Shown piece by piece: positions 24,657 to 34,266 of a stretch of 64,000 nt of DNA (the stretch's first letter is position 1; each line of letters starts with the position of its first letter). The notes under the pieces were generated by a model, which searched no databases, was not told where the DNA came from, and saw only the letters and a program-made list of their open reading frames with translations. The position numbers were made by a program, and so were the translations under genes. This DNA comes from Candidatus Accumulibacter conexus (lineage in GTDB: Bacteria > Pseudomonadota > Gammaproteobacteria > Burkholderiales > Rhodocyclaceae): the NCBI GenBank assembly GCA_017592775.1, contig JAGFNJ010000016.1, positions 1 through 64,000 of the forward strand. The letters are read 5' to 3'.

Positions 24657-27070
24657 GCAGAAAGGTCGGGCGTTTCGAGATCGTTCGCGAACTCGGACGC
24701 GGCGCGCAGAGCGTCGTCTATCTGGCACGTGATCCGCACCTGCAGCGACAGGTGGCGATCAAGACGCTGCACTTCGCCCGTCCGGACGCGCAGCAGAACA
24801 GCCAGTTGCTGGCCGAGGCGCGGATGGTCAGCCAGTTGCGGCATCCGAACATCGTGCCGATCTTCGAGGCGGCGGAAGAGCAGGGGGATCTGTATCTGGT
24901 CTTTCAGCTCGTCCCGGGCAGGAACCTCGCCGAGCATCTGCAGATCACCGGTGCCTTGCCGCCGGCGCGGGCGATTCCGATCATGCTGGCGATCCTCGAT
25001 GCGGTTGCCCATGCCCACGCCGCCGGCATCATCCATCGCGACCTGAAGCCGAGCAACATCCTGATCGACGACGACGGCGTCGCGCGCGTGATGGACTTCG
25101 GCATCGCGGCGCGCGCCGAGGCGCGGTCGACGGACGGTGGCCAGTTGACGGGGACGCCGGCGTACATGGCGCCGGAGTACATCAGCGAGCGCCGGAGCAG
25201 CGAGCGGTCGGACATCTTCGCCGCCGGCCTCGTCCTCTACGAGTTGCTCGCCGGCCGGCGCGCTTTGGCCGGCGGCGACGTGCAGCAGGCGATGCGGCGG
25301 ATCGTCAGCGAGGACATCCGCCTGCCAGCGGAGACGATCGGGCTGCTCGACGAGCGCCTGGTGCACCTCGTGCACCGGGCCCTCGAACGTGATCCGGCGA
25401 ATCGCTACGAATCCGCCGCGCAGATGCGCGAGGCGCTCGATGAGCATCTGCACCCACCGCCGGTTGGCGAAGCGAGCGACGCGCGCCAGAGCACGATCGA
25501 CTTCCTGTTGCGGCGCATGCGCCACAAGAGCGACTTTCCGGCGCTCTCTGAGTCGGTCAGCGCCATCAACCGAATCACCGCTGCCGAGAATCAGAGCGTG
25601 TCGCAGCTCGCCAACACGATCCTGAAGGACTTTTCGTTGACCAACAAGATTCTGCGCATGGTCAACTCGGCGTATTACCAGCAGGCGGGTGGCGGCAACA
25701 TCAGTACCGTATCGCGTGCCGTCGTCGTTCTCGGCCTCGATGCCGTTCGCAGCATGGCGATCACGGTGCTGCTTCTCGACCACCTGCAGAACACGGACAA
25801 TGCCGATCAGCTCAAGGATGAATTCCTGCGCGCCAATCTCGCCGGTGTGCTGGCGCGCGACATCGGCAGTCGGGTTGCCGGCCGGCCGGAGAGCGAGGAG
25901 GCGTTCATCTGCTCGATGTTCCACAACCTCGGTCGCCTGCTGAGCCAGTATTACTTTCCGGAAGAAAGCGCCGAGATCCGGCGTGTCCTGCTGCAGAGGA
26001 ACTGCTCCGAAGACGCCGCCGCGCAGCAGGTGCTCGGAATTTCCTTTGCCGACCTGGGAATGGCCATCGCCCAGACCTGGGGCTTCCCGCGGCAGATCGT
26101 CAACAGCATGCGGCGCCTGCCGGTGGGCAGCGTCCGCCGTCCGCTCGGCAGCGAGGATCGCTTGCGCGTCCTGGCCGCGCTGTCGAACGAGTTGTGCGGG
26201 GTGATCGCGGAAAGCGCCAGCGAGCAACAGCCGAAGGAGCTGCGGCGCATCGCCAGCCGCTTCGCCGACGCCATCGCGCTCGACGAGAAGGAGCTGCGGC
26301 AGGCAGTGGACCGCTCGCTCGCGCAGGTGGCGGACTTCGCGCGCAGCATCCGCCTGAACCTGCAACAGACGCGCTTCGGCCGCCAGCTCAAGGCCTGGGG
26401 CGCGTCGCAGGCCAGTCCGCTCGTGCCACCGCCGCCGGTGGATGACGGACTGAGCGACAGCGCGCTGCCCGAACTCGCTGCCGTGCCGGCGGCGGCCGAC
26501 GCCGTGGCCGAGGCGGCGGCCGTTGTCGCCGGCACGGCCGGCAGCAACGACGGCGTCGCGAGGACGGCGACCCTGCTCGCCGGCATCCAGGACGTCAGCA
26601 ATGCCCTCGTCAGCGACTGCCGGCTCAACGACGTCCTGCGCATCACCCTCGAGACGATGTACCGCGCCATGGGCTTCCGGCGGGTGATCCTGTGCGTGCG
26701 GGATCAGCGCAGCAATTCGATGGTCGGCCGTTTCGGTTTCGGTCCCGACGTGGTGGAGGTGGCGAAGCGTTTTCGCTTTTCGCTCGTCTTTTCGCCCGAC
26801 ATTTTCCATGCCGCGCTGGCCAACGGGGTCGACATACTGATCAGCGACACCAGCGACCCGAAGATCGCCGCGCGCATTCCGGACTGGTTTCGCAAGGCGG
26901 TGGCGGCCGAGACTTTCGTCGTCCTGCCGCTGTGCATCAAGCGCAGCGCAGTGGCGATGATCTACGCCGACCGGCCGCGGGCGGGAGAAATTTCCATTTC
27001 CGGGCAGGAACTCTCGCTGCTGCGAACCCTGCGCAATCAGGCGGTGCTGGCGATCAAGCAGTCGGGTTGA
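24653..27070 (+). CDS. Ser/Thr protein kinase - HDOD - GAF fusion protein
   Basis: An 805-residue signalling protein. Residues 1-270 are a Hanks-type kinase: P-loop GRGAQSV (15-21), Lys37, HRDLKPSN (128-135), DFG (148-150) and GTPAYMAPE. An HDOD domain follows (about 282-480, with 'SNKILRMVNSAYY'-type helices and 'VSRAVVVLGLDAVR'), then an Ala/Pro-rich linker and a C-terminal GAF-like sensor domain (about 640-800). The start is a TTG at 24653, with GGAGGGA six bases upstream and a TTGA overlap with the rmuC stop. It probably links a small-molecule or redox signal to phosphorylation. No partner phosphatase is nearby. Confidence 0.88.
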   Translation: MSRKVGRFEIVRELGRGAQSVVYLARDPHLQRQVAIKTLHFARPDAQQNSQLLAEARMVSQLRHPNIVPIFEAAEEQGDLYLVFQLVPGRNLAEHLQITGALPPARAIPIMLAILDAVAHAHAAGIIHRDLKPSNILIDDDGVARVMDFGIAARAEARSTDGGQLTGTPAYMAPEYISERRSSERSDIFAAGLVLYELLAGRRALAGGDVQQAMRRIVSEDIRLPAETIGLLDERLVHLVHRALERDPANRYESAAQMREALDEHLHPPPVGEASDARQSTIDFLLRRMRHKSDFPALSESVSAINRITAAENQSVSQLANTILKDFSLTNKILRMVNSAYYQQAGGGNISTVSRAVVVLGLDAVRSMAITVLLLDHLQNTDNADQLKDEFLRANLAGVLARDIGSRVAGRPESEEAFICSMFHNLGRLLSQYYFPEESAEIRRVLLQRNCSEDAAAQQVLGISFADLGMAIAQTWGFPRQIVNSMRRLPVGSVRRPLGSEDRLRVLAALSNELCGVIAESASEQQPKELRRIASRFADAIALDEKELRQAVDRSLAQVADFARSIRLNLQQTRFGRQLKAWGASQASPLVPPPPVDDGLSDSALPELAAVPAAADAVAEAAAVVAGTAGSNDGVARTATLLAGIQDVSNALVSDCRLNDVLRITLETMYRAMGFRRVILCVRDQRSNSMVGRFGFGPDVVEVAKRFRFSLVFSPDIFHAALANGVDILISDTSDPKIAARIPDWFRKAVAAETFVVLPLCIKRSAVAMIYADRPRAGEISISGQELSLLRTLRNQAVLAIKQSG

Positions 27071-27091
27071 AAGTCCTCTGCGGCCGGCCGA

Positions 27092-27886
27092 CTACCAGAG
27101 TTTCCACCACGGCTCCTTGCGCTCGAGTCCGCGCACGTAGTACTCGCTGTTCGGGAAGGTGCGCCGCATGACGCGCTCGGCGTCGTCACGCAGGTCGGTC
27201 AGGCCGAGCGCGTCGTAGGCCTTGACCATGATGAACAGGGCCTCTTCGTTGGCGGGCGCTGCGGGATAGTTCAGGACGGCATACTGGGCGCGATTCGCAG
27301 CGGCGAGATAGGCGCCGCGTTTCATGTAGTAGCGTGCGACATGCAGTTCCAGCGAGGCGAGGGCATTGACCAGGTACTTCATGCGCAGGAGCGCATCGGG
27401 TGTGTATTTGCTTTCCGGGAAGCGGGTCACCAGCTCGCGGAAGGCATCGAAGGACTCGCGTGCGCCCTTCGGATCGCGTTCGGTCATGTCCTGGTTGCTG
27501 ACGATGCCGAGGATGCCGAGATTCTCGTTGAAGTTGATCAGACCCTTGAGGTAATAGACGTAATCGACATTCGGGTGGTTCGGATGCAGCTTGATGAAAC
27601 GGTCGCAGGCGGCGATCGCCGAGGCCGGCTCCTGGTCCTTCCAGTAGGCGTAGGCAATGTCGATCTGCGCCTGCTGCGCGTAGCGGCCGTAGGGATAGCG
27701 CGATTCGAGTTTCTCGAAGTACTTCACCGCCTTCGCGTAGGAGCCGTCGTTGAGTGCTTCCTTGGCTTCGGCGTAGAGCTTGTTGGCCGACCAGCCAATC
27801 GTTTCGTCCTTGGCATCAGGGAAGAGCCCACAGCCGGCAAGCAGCGACGCGAGGAAAAGGGATGCGATAATCGCTAAACTACGCAT
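27092..27886 (-). CDS. bamD: Outer-membrane assembly lipoprotein BamD
   Basis: A 264-residue BamD (ComL/YfiO) lipoprotein, an essential part of the BAM complex that inserts beta-barrel proteins. The signal peptide ends in the lipobox LAGC, with Cys19 lipidated. Tetratricopeptide-like helical repeats follow: '[29 protein letters not shown]', then '[34 protein letters not shown]' and 'YVYYLKGL'. Length and repeats match the family. It is divergent from rluD, the standard bacterial arrangement, with start codons that almost touch. Confidence 0.96.
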   Translation of the reverse strand: MRSLAIIASLFLASLLAGCGLFPDAKDETIGWSANKLYAEAKEALNDGSYAKAVKYFEKLESRYPYGRYAQQAQIDIAYAYWKDQEPASAIAACDRFIKLHPNHPNVDYVYYLKGLINFNENLGILGIVSNQDMTERDPKGARESFDAFRELVTRFPESKYTPDALLRMKYLVNALASLELHVARYYMKRGAYLAAANRAQYAVLNYPAAPANEEALFIMVKAYDALGLTDLRDDAERVMRRTFPNSEYYVRGLERKEPWWKLW

Positions 27887-27905
27887 GATGAAGAACCCAG
27901 AGAAG

Positions 27906-29015
<1,110 letters not shown>

Positions 29016-29069
29016 GGTCGCCATAGCCTGCAGCCGCCGGCCGTCGCGCATTGAAGGCGCTGCCTGGCG

Positions 29070-29885
29070 ATGATCGGTGAGAGCTTCCTCGTTCCCGGCT
29101 GGCCGGCGCCGGCGTCGGTGCGCAGCCTGGTGACGACTCGCCGCGGCGGCGTCAGCCTGCCTCCCTACGGCAGCCTCAATCTCGCCGATCACGTCGGCGA
29201 CGATCCGCTGGCGGTCGCTGCCAACCGGCAACGGCTCGGCCAGCGACTCCCGGCCGCCCCGTGCTGGTTGCAGCAGGTGCATGGAACGACAGTGGTCGAC
29301 GCCGCTGTGGCAGTTGGCGCTGCCGCGCCTGCGGTTGCCGACGCATCGTTCACCCGTGCGCCCGGCGTCGTCTGCGTCGTCATGACCGCCGATTGTCTGC
29401 CGGCGCTGCTCTGCGATCGCGCCGGAACCGTCGTCGCCGCCGCGCATGCCGGCTGGCGGGGCCTGCAGGCCGGCATCATCGAGCGGACGGTGGCCGCGAT
29501 GGAAGTCCCGGCTGCGAGCCTGCTCGCCTATCTCGGACCGGCGATCGGAGCGCAGGCTTTCGAGGTGGGCGACGAGGTGCGGCAGGCGTTCGTCGCTGCC
29601 GATCCACAGGCGGCATGTGCCTTCAGCAAGCTGGCCGACGTTGCCGCCGCCGGTGCGTCGGCCGGCGGTAGTCCGCGGCAGTCATCCGTTGCGCGGGCGG
29701 GGAGCGGCGGCTGGCTGGCGGATCTTTACCTGTTGGCGCGGCAACGGCTGTTGCGGCTCGGTGTCGAGTCGATTCACGGTGGCGACCACTGTACGCTGCG
29801 GCAGCAGGAGCTTTTCTTCTCCTATCGGCGTGACGGCGTGACCGGCCGGCTGGCGTCGCTGATCTGGCTGGCCAGCGACCAATAG
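29070..29885 (+). CDS. pgeF: Purine nucleoside phosphorylase / multicopper-oxidase-like YfiH protein
   Basis: A 271-residue protein of the YfiH/LACC1 (DUF152) family. The metal site appears as 'WLQQVHGTTVVDA', 'ADCLPALLCD' and 'AAHAGWRGL', with His, Cys and His ligands. Family members act as purine nucleoside phosphorylase/adenosine deaminase, and PgeF is linked to peptidoglycan precursor editing. It usually follows rluD, as it does here (54 bases downstream), so they probably form one operon. Confidence 0.9.
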   Translation: MIGESFLVPGWPAPASVRSLVTTRRGGVSLPPYGSLNLADHVGDDPLAVAANRQRLGQRLPAAPCWLQQVHGTTVVDAAVAVGAAAPAVADASFTRAPGVVCVVMTADCLPALLCDRAGTVVAAAHAGWRGLQAGIIERTVAAMEVPAASLLAYLGPAIGAQAFEVGDEVRQAFVAADPQAACAFSKLADVAAAGASAGGSPRQSSVARAGSGGWLADLYLLARQRLLRLGVESIHGGDHCTLRQQELFFSYRRDGVTGRLASLIWLASDQ

Positions 29886-30035
29886 CTCGTTCGGTCGATC
29901 ACATCACCAACGCACTGGCGGCATTATCCCGTGCCAGGCCAGGCGCAACCCCAGTGCGCCCTGGCGACGACTTGCGCTGCCAGCTGGCTTGCCATGGCGC
30001 GGCTCATGTCCCTGGTCTGGCAGAGGAAACAGCCT

Positions 30036-30257
30036 TCACTGCGGCGGGTCCGGCTCATCGCCAGCGGCCGCCGGCGTCGTCTGCGCCGCCTTGCGGGCCG
30101 CCCGTCGCCGACGCCCCGAGCCACCGAAGAGCCAGAGCAGGAGGGCGAGCGGCAGGATGCCGTAAAACAGCAGCGTGAGGATGCCGGCGACGACGTTGCT
30201 TTCGGTCATGGCCATCAGCACGGTCACGTAAAGCCAGGCAATGGCGACGATATGCAT
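30036..30257 (-). CDS. Small inner-membrane protein, function unknown
   Basis: A 73-residue protein with two hydrophobic segments (about residues 3-18 and 22-44) followed by a basic, Arg-rich cytoplasmic tail (GSGRRRRAARKAAQ) and a Pro-rich end. Nothing in it shows catalysis. The ATG at 30257 starts directly at the first membrane segment; the frame upstream runs into the phaB promoter region. It is convergent with pgeF. Confidence 0.55.
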   Translation of the reverse strand: MHIVAIAWLYVTVLMAMTESNVVAGILTLLFYGILPLALLLWLFGGSGRRRRAARKAAQTTPAAAGDEPDPPQ

Positions 30258-30354
30258 GCCGTGATTATAAGCGTGGCCGCGGCGCAGTCGCGCCGCTGTC
30301 GCGACCTGGGCTGGCGCCACCGAGGCACAAGAGCGAAAACTTTGCCTGCCGGCA

Positions 30355-30383
30355 TTGACAGCGTCGATGCTGCAATGCAGAAT
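30355..30383 (+). promoter_or_regulatory. Sigma70 promoter of phaB
   Basis: A perfect -35 TTGACA at 30355-30360 is followed by a 17-base spacer and CAGAAT at 30378-30383. It lies about 60 bases upstream of the phaB ATG, and the AGGAAAGGAAA region gives a good ribosome binding site. Confidence 0.6.
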
Positions 30384-30444
30384 CGACGATGGCCTCATCG
30401 GTCAGAATAAGAGCGTTCAACCTTCAACAGGAAAGGAAACATCT

Positions 30445-31188
30445 ATGACGCAACGTGTTGCATTGGTTACAGGTGCCATGGGGGGAATTGGTACCGCCAT
30501 CTGCCAGGAACTGGCGAAAGCCGGTCACAAGGTGGTTGCTGCCTATCATCCGGAGTTCGACAAGCCGGAGGAGTGGACCAAGGCGATGGCCGAAGCCGGC
30601 TTCAACGACTTCATCTGTGTCGCCGGCGACGTTTCCGATTACGATTCATGCGTTGCGCTGGTCGCCGAGGCCGAAGCCAAGGCGGGTCCGATCGACATCC
30701 TGGTCAACAACGCCGGCATCACCCGTGACAAGATGTTCGCCCGCATGGAGCTGGCGCAGTGGAATGCGGTGATCTCGACCAACCTCAACAGCCTCTTCAA
30801 CATGACCAAGCAGGTCTCGGGCAAGATGGCGGAGCGCGGCTGGGGCCGGATCATCAACATTTCGTCGCTCAACGGCCTCAAGGGCCAGGCCGGCCAGACC
30901 AACTACTCGGCGGCCAAGGCTGGCGTCATCGGTTTCACCAAGGCTCTGGCCGCGGAAGTGGCAGCCAAGGGCGTGACGGTGAATGCGATCTGCCCAGGTT
31001 ACGTCGCGACGCAGATGGTCATGGCGATCAAGCCGGAGATCCTGCAGGGAATCATCGACACGGTGCCGATGAAGCGCCTGGCGAAGCCGGAGGAGATCGG
31101 CGGTGCCTGCGTCTATCTCGCTTCGGACATCGCTGGTTTCATGACCGGTTCGACGATGAACATCTGCGGCGGTCTGTACTACCAGTAA
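30445..31188 (+). CDS. phaB: Acetoacetyl-CoA reductase PhaB
   Basis: A 247-residue short-chain dehydrogenase that reduces acetoacetyl-CoA to (R)-3-hydroxybutyryl-CoA with NADPH, the monomer-forming step of polyhydroxybutyrate synthesis. It has the cofactor motif TGAMGGIG (residues 10-17), NNAG, the catalytic Ser in 'INISSLNG', and YSAAK (Tyr/Lys pair). The sequence 'VNAICPGYVATQMVMAIKPEIL' and the C-terminal 'NICGGLYYQ' are characteristic of PhaB over FabG. It has its own promoter, and a strong terminator follows. phaR is next. Confidence 0.93.
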   Translation: MTQRVALVTGAMGGIGTAICQELAKAGHKVVAAYHPEFDKPEEWTKAMAEAGFNDFICVAGDVSDYDSCVALVAEAEAKAGPIDILVNNAGITRDKMFARMELAQWNAVISTNLNSLFNMTKQVSGKMAERGWGRIINISSLNGLKGQAGQTNYSAAKAGVIGFTKALAAEVAAKGVTVNAICPGYVATQMVMAIKPEILQGIIDTVPMKRLAKPEEIGGACVYLASDIAGFMTGSTMNICGGLYYQ

Positions 31189-31218
31189 GAGAAACTTTTT
31201 TCTCCCGCGCAGTCCAGA

Positions 31219-31246
31219 CAGGCTCCAGATGGGGCCTGTTTTTTTT
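31219..31246 (+). terminator. Rho-independent terminator after phaB
   Basis: A CAGGC...GCCTG hairpin (inner pairs continue through TCC/GGG-like positions) sits at 31219-31238 and is followed by eight T residues. Confidence 0.85.
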
Positions 31247-31254
31247 CGCTGGCG

Positions 31255-31276
31255 TATAATGGTGCTGCACCGCACC
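31255..31276 (+). promoter_or_regulatory. -10 box and inverted repeat ahead of phaR, possible PhaR operator
   Basis: A perfect TATAAT at 31255-31260 is directly followed by GGTGC-TGCACC-GCACC (31261-31276), an inverted repeat rich in TGC/GCA. PhaR proteins are known to repress their own gene at TGC-rich sites, so this could be an autoregulatory operator over the transcription start. No good -35 box is visible. Confidence 0.35.
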
Positions 31277-31452
31277 AAAGAACCACGTTCCCCGCACAGC
31301 GGCCCTGCCGGCAGCAGATCACGAGCCTGCCTCGTCGATCACCGGCAGCGCACGCCGCGGTTGACGGCAGAGGTGGATTGGTGGGGTGACCATCACGGTC
31401 CGGGCGCCGATGAGCGCCCGCCGAGCCATCTCTAGAAGGAGGAAGGGTCGCC

Positions 31453-32031
31453 ATGCCCGAGCAGCCGCGACTGATCAAGAAATACCCGAACCGTCGTCTT
31501 TACGATACCAGGACCAGCGCCTACATCACCCTCAGTGATGTCAAGGATCTCGTGCTCGCCCGCGAGAGCTTCAACGTGCTGGATGCCAAGACCAGCGAGG
31601 ACATCACGCGCAGCATCCTGCTGCAGATCATTCTCGAGGAGGAGGCGGCCGGTGTCCCGTTGTTCACCACCGACCTGCTGGCGCAAATGATCCGTTTCTA
31701 CGGGCACGCGATGCAGGGGGTCCTCGGCAAATACCTGGAAACGAACATCAAGTCCTTCGTCGATTTCCAGAAGAAGCTGCAGGATCAATCACAGCAGCTC
31801 TACGGCGAAAGCAACAGCCAGATGCACGCAGACATGTGGTCCCAGTTCATGAACTTCCAGGGGCCGGCGATGCAGACGATGATGGCGACTTACATGGAAC
31901 AGAGCCGCAAGATGTTGCACCAGATGCAGGATCAGTTGAAGACGCAGACCCGGACGCTGTTCACCAGCCTGCCGCTGCCCGGTTTCCCGGCGGACGCCGA
32001 CAGCAGGCGAGAGAGCGATGTAGAGAAGTAG
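31453..32031 (+). CDS. phaR: Polyhydroxyalkanoate synthesis repressor PhaR
   Basis: A 192-residue PhaR. The N-terminal DNA-binding domain (residues 5-65) begins 'RLIKKYPNRRLYDTRTSAYITLSDVK' and is nearly diagnostic. The PHB-accumulation regulatory domain follows ('LLAQMIRFYGHAMQGVLGKYLETNIKSFVDFQ'). The C-terminal half is helical and Met/Gln-rich and probably binds polymer granules. It represses phasin and its own gene until polymer is present. A strong GGAGGAAGG ribosome binding site precedes the ATG, and a 200-base leader separates it from the phaB terminator. Confidence 0.95.
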   Translation: MPEQPRLIKKYPNRRLYDTRTSAYITLSDVKDLVLARESFNVLDAKTSEDITRSILLQIILEEEAAGVPLFTTDLLAQMIRFYGHAMQGVLGKYLETNIKSFVDFQKKLQDQSQQLYGESNSQMHADMWSQFMNFQGPAMQTMMATYMEQSRKMLHQMQDQLKTQTRTLFTSLPLPGFPADADSRRESDVEK

Positions 32032-32197
32032 GCGCAGGCGCAGCCAAAGCCAGGCGCCCCAAAGCTGCCGGTCGGCTCGGCCGCGCCTGCCGGCTCGGCG
32101 ATCTGCTGCCGGCTTTCCGGCCGACAGGGGAAACCGCGGGCTGCCGCTTGCGCAGCAGCCCGCCGGCGGTGCTGGCTTTGGCTACTCCGCTCCAGCC

Positions 32198-33406
32198 CTA
32201 CTGCCGCAACAGCGCGATGAAGGTCGCCGCGATGATCGCCGAGGTGATGACGCCGCTGATGTTCGCACCGAGCGCCTGCGGCATGATGATGGCGCGGGCG
32301 TTGGCGGCGCTGGCAACCTTCTGCACGATCTTCGCCGTCGTCGGCACACAACTGACGCCGGCAATGCCGATGATCGGGTTGAACTTGCCACCCGACCAGT
32401 AGTACAGGATGTAGCCGCCGAGCAGTCCGCCGAGGGCCGAGATCGTCAGCGCCAGCATGCCGAGCAGCAGCAGCTTGAGGACGGTCGGCTCGAGCAGCGT
32501 GTTGGCTTCGCAGAGGACACCCAGCGTCAGGCCGAGGAAGAAGGTTGCGGCATACAGGAACACTTCGCTCAGCAGCTTGGTGAACGCGTCGATGCCGCTC
32601 TCGCGCACGGCGACGCCGAGGAACAGCGAGAAGAACAGCGGCGCCGCCACCGGAAACAGCAGGCACAGCAGTGTGCAGGCAACGACCGCGAAGGTCAGCT
32701 TCTGCGCCCGGCTGATCTTCGGCCCGCGATCGTCGGCCATGCTGATGCCGCGGATGTGCTCGGGTACCAGCCACTTGATCAGGTACGGGTAGGCACCATA
32801 GGTGAGGCCGAGATAGAGGTAGCCGACGACCGTGATCGGAACGAAAAGATCCTTGGCCAGAACCAGCGAGGTGAACAGCACCATCGGCCCGTCGGCGCCG
32901 CCGATCGTCGCCACCGCCGCCGCCTGACCCGAGTTCAGGCCAAGGCCGACGGCGATCGGGAAGACGGCGATCGTCCCCAGTTCGGCGAAGAGAGCGATGA
33001 TCATGCTCTGGAAAGGCCGCGCCATGACGTAGCCGACATCGAGCAGGACGCCGATTCCCATGAACACCAGGCAGGCGATCAGGCCGTTGCTGAAGGTCAG
33101 CGTGTACACCGGCTGCAGCCAGTCGATCTGCATGATGTTCATCAGATCGATCGGGTCGGACAACAGCGGATCGACGAACAGCGTTCCCATCCGGTTGCCG
33201 TCGAGGAACATCACGCCGGCGTTGACCGACGACATGCCGAGACCCATCGGGATCATCAGCAGCGGCTCGAGGATGTTCTTCGAACCCAGGTAGATGAGGA
33301 GGAAACCGAGCAGCATCAGGAAGATGCGCCCGAACATGATCTTCGGTTCGGAAGCCGCCAGAGTGGCGATTCCCTGGAACAGATCGAGAAAATTGATGCC
33401 TTCCAT
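32198..33406 (-). CDS. mmdB: Na+-translocating decarboxylase beta subunit (methylmalonyl-CoA type)
   Basis: A 402-residue inner-membrane subunit of the OadB/MmdB/GcdB family. It decarboxylates carboxybiotin and couples this to sodium export. About ten hydrophobic segments are visible. The conserved stretch 'FPIAVGLGLNSGQAAAVATIGGADGPM' includes the Asp (in GGADGP) needed for Na+ transport, and 'NPIIGIAGVSCVPTTAKIVQKVA' is the second signature. It is the last gene of the mmdA-D-C-B run, about 95 bases after mmdC, the order known for methylmalonyl-CoA decarboxylase operons. Confidence 0.93.
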   Translation of the reverse strand: MEGINFLDLFQGIATLAASEPKIMFGRIFLMLLGFLLIYLGSKNILEPLLMIPMGLGMSSVNAGVMFLDGNRMGTLFVDPLLSDPIDLMNIMQIDWLQPVYTLTFSNGLIACLVFMGIGVLLDVGYVMARPFQSMIIALFAELGTIAVFPIAVGLGLNSGQAAAVATIGGADGPMVLFTSLVLAKDLFVPITVVGYLYLGLTYGAYPYLIKWLVPEHIRGISMADDRGPKISRAQKLTFAVVACTLLCLLFPVAAPLFFSLFLGVAVRESGIDAFTKLLSEVFLYAATFFLGLTLGVLCEANTLLEPTVLKLLLLGMLALTISALGGLLGGYILYYWSGGKFNPIIGIAGVSCVPTTAKIVQKVASAANARAIIMPQALGANISGVITSAIIAATFIALLRQ

Positions 33407-33500
33407 ACGCGTCAGTCCTCGCGCCGGACGCCGGCATGACAGCCGGCCGGCGCAGCGAGTTGCAGACGGCAGGAAACCGCTTCCTGCCTGTTGGCCAAGC

Positions 33501-33896
33501 TCAGCCGATGGTCACCAGCGGCTGCCCGCCCTCGACCGAGTCGCCGGGCGCGACGAGAACGCGCGTCACCTGGCCGCCACGGCTGGCGATGACCGGCGTC
33601 TTCATCTTCATCGCCTCGAGCACCAGCAACCGGTCACCGCTGGCTACCGTCTGGCCGACCTTGACGAGGACCTCGACGACGACGCCGCCCATGCCGGCGA
33701 CCTCGTCGCCGGCGCCGGCCGCCGCCGCCGTGGTCGATGGCGCGGCGGCGGCGGCCGGCGCCGCTGTCGTGGCGCTGCCGGCTGCCGCGACAGCGGTCGT
33801 CGGAGCGGGAGCCGGCGCCGACTGGCCGGCGGTAAGTTCGAGGACGGTCACGTCGTACTCGCGTCCGTTGACCGTCACCTTGAATTTTCTGGGCAT
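33501..33896 (-). CDS. mmdC: Biotin carrier subunit of the Na+-pumping decarboxylase
   Basis: A 131-residue biotin carrier protein. Residues 1-25 form a small N-terminal domain ('MPRKFKVTVNGREYDVTVLEL'-type start). An Ala/Pro/Thr-rich flexible linker follows (about 27-60), then the biotinyl domain with the EAMKMKTP motif, in which the second-to-last Lys carries biotin. The linker lets biotin swing between the carboxyltransferase and the membrane beta subunit. It lies 13 bases after mmdD. Confidence 0.93.
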   Translation of the reverse strand: MPRKFKVTVNGREYDVTVLELTAGQSAPAPAPTTAVAAAGSATTAAPAAAAAPSTTAAAAGAGDEVAGMGGVVVEVLVKVGQTVASGDRLLVLEAMKMKTPVIASRGGQVTRVLVAPGDSVEGGQPLVTIG

Positions 33897-33909
33897 GTTC
33901 TTGCTCCTG

Positions 33910-34242
33910 TTATCTGCCGCCGCGGCCCGCGGGGCCCGGCAGGTGTGAGTGATGATGGGCGGCGCGTCCTTCGCTCGCCCAGCCATGGCTGGAGGGTGCA
34001 ATGTGGAGGATGCGGTGCGGTCCCATGGCGGCGAAGATCGCGGCCGACAGGGCGGCGACGTCCTCGTCGGGGACCCCCGGACCAACCGGGCAGACCGTTC
34101 CGGTGGGCATCTCGACCGGTCTGGACTTTTCGGCGCGCGTGCCCAGCACCACCATCAGTTTGATCACCACTGCGACGAGCAGCGAGATGACGATGGCGAT
34201 GCCGTAGACCTTCAGCGACGTGATGATTGCGGCAGTCAGCAT
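33910..34242 (-). CDS. mmdD: Decarboxylase small membrane subunit, OadG/MmdD family
   Basis: A 110-residue subunit with one N-terminal transmembrane helix (residues 9-33, IITSLKVYGIAIVISLLVAV...) and a His- and Pro-rich soluble tail. This is the OadG-like assembly subunit that holds the complex together. The C-terminal part includes 'HRILHIAPSSHGWASEGR', seen in related gene clusters. It sits between mmdA and mmdC, the usual place. Confidence 0.85.
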   Translation of the reverse strand: MLTAAIITSLKVYGIAIVISLLVAVVIKLMVVLGTRAEKSRPVEMPTGTVCPVGPGVPDEDVAALSAAIFAAMGPHRILHIAPSSHGWASEGRAAHHHSHLPGPAGRGGR

Positions 34243-34266
34243 GGTGCGGGTTCCTTTGCTCGCCGG

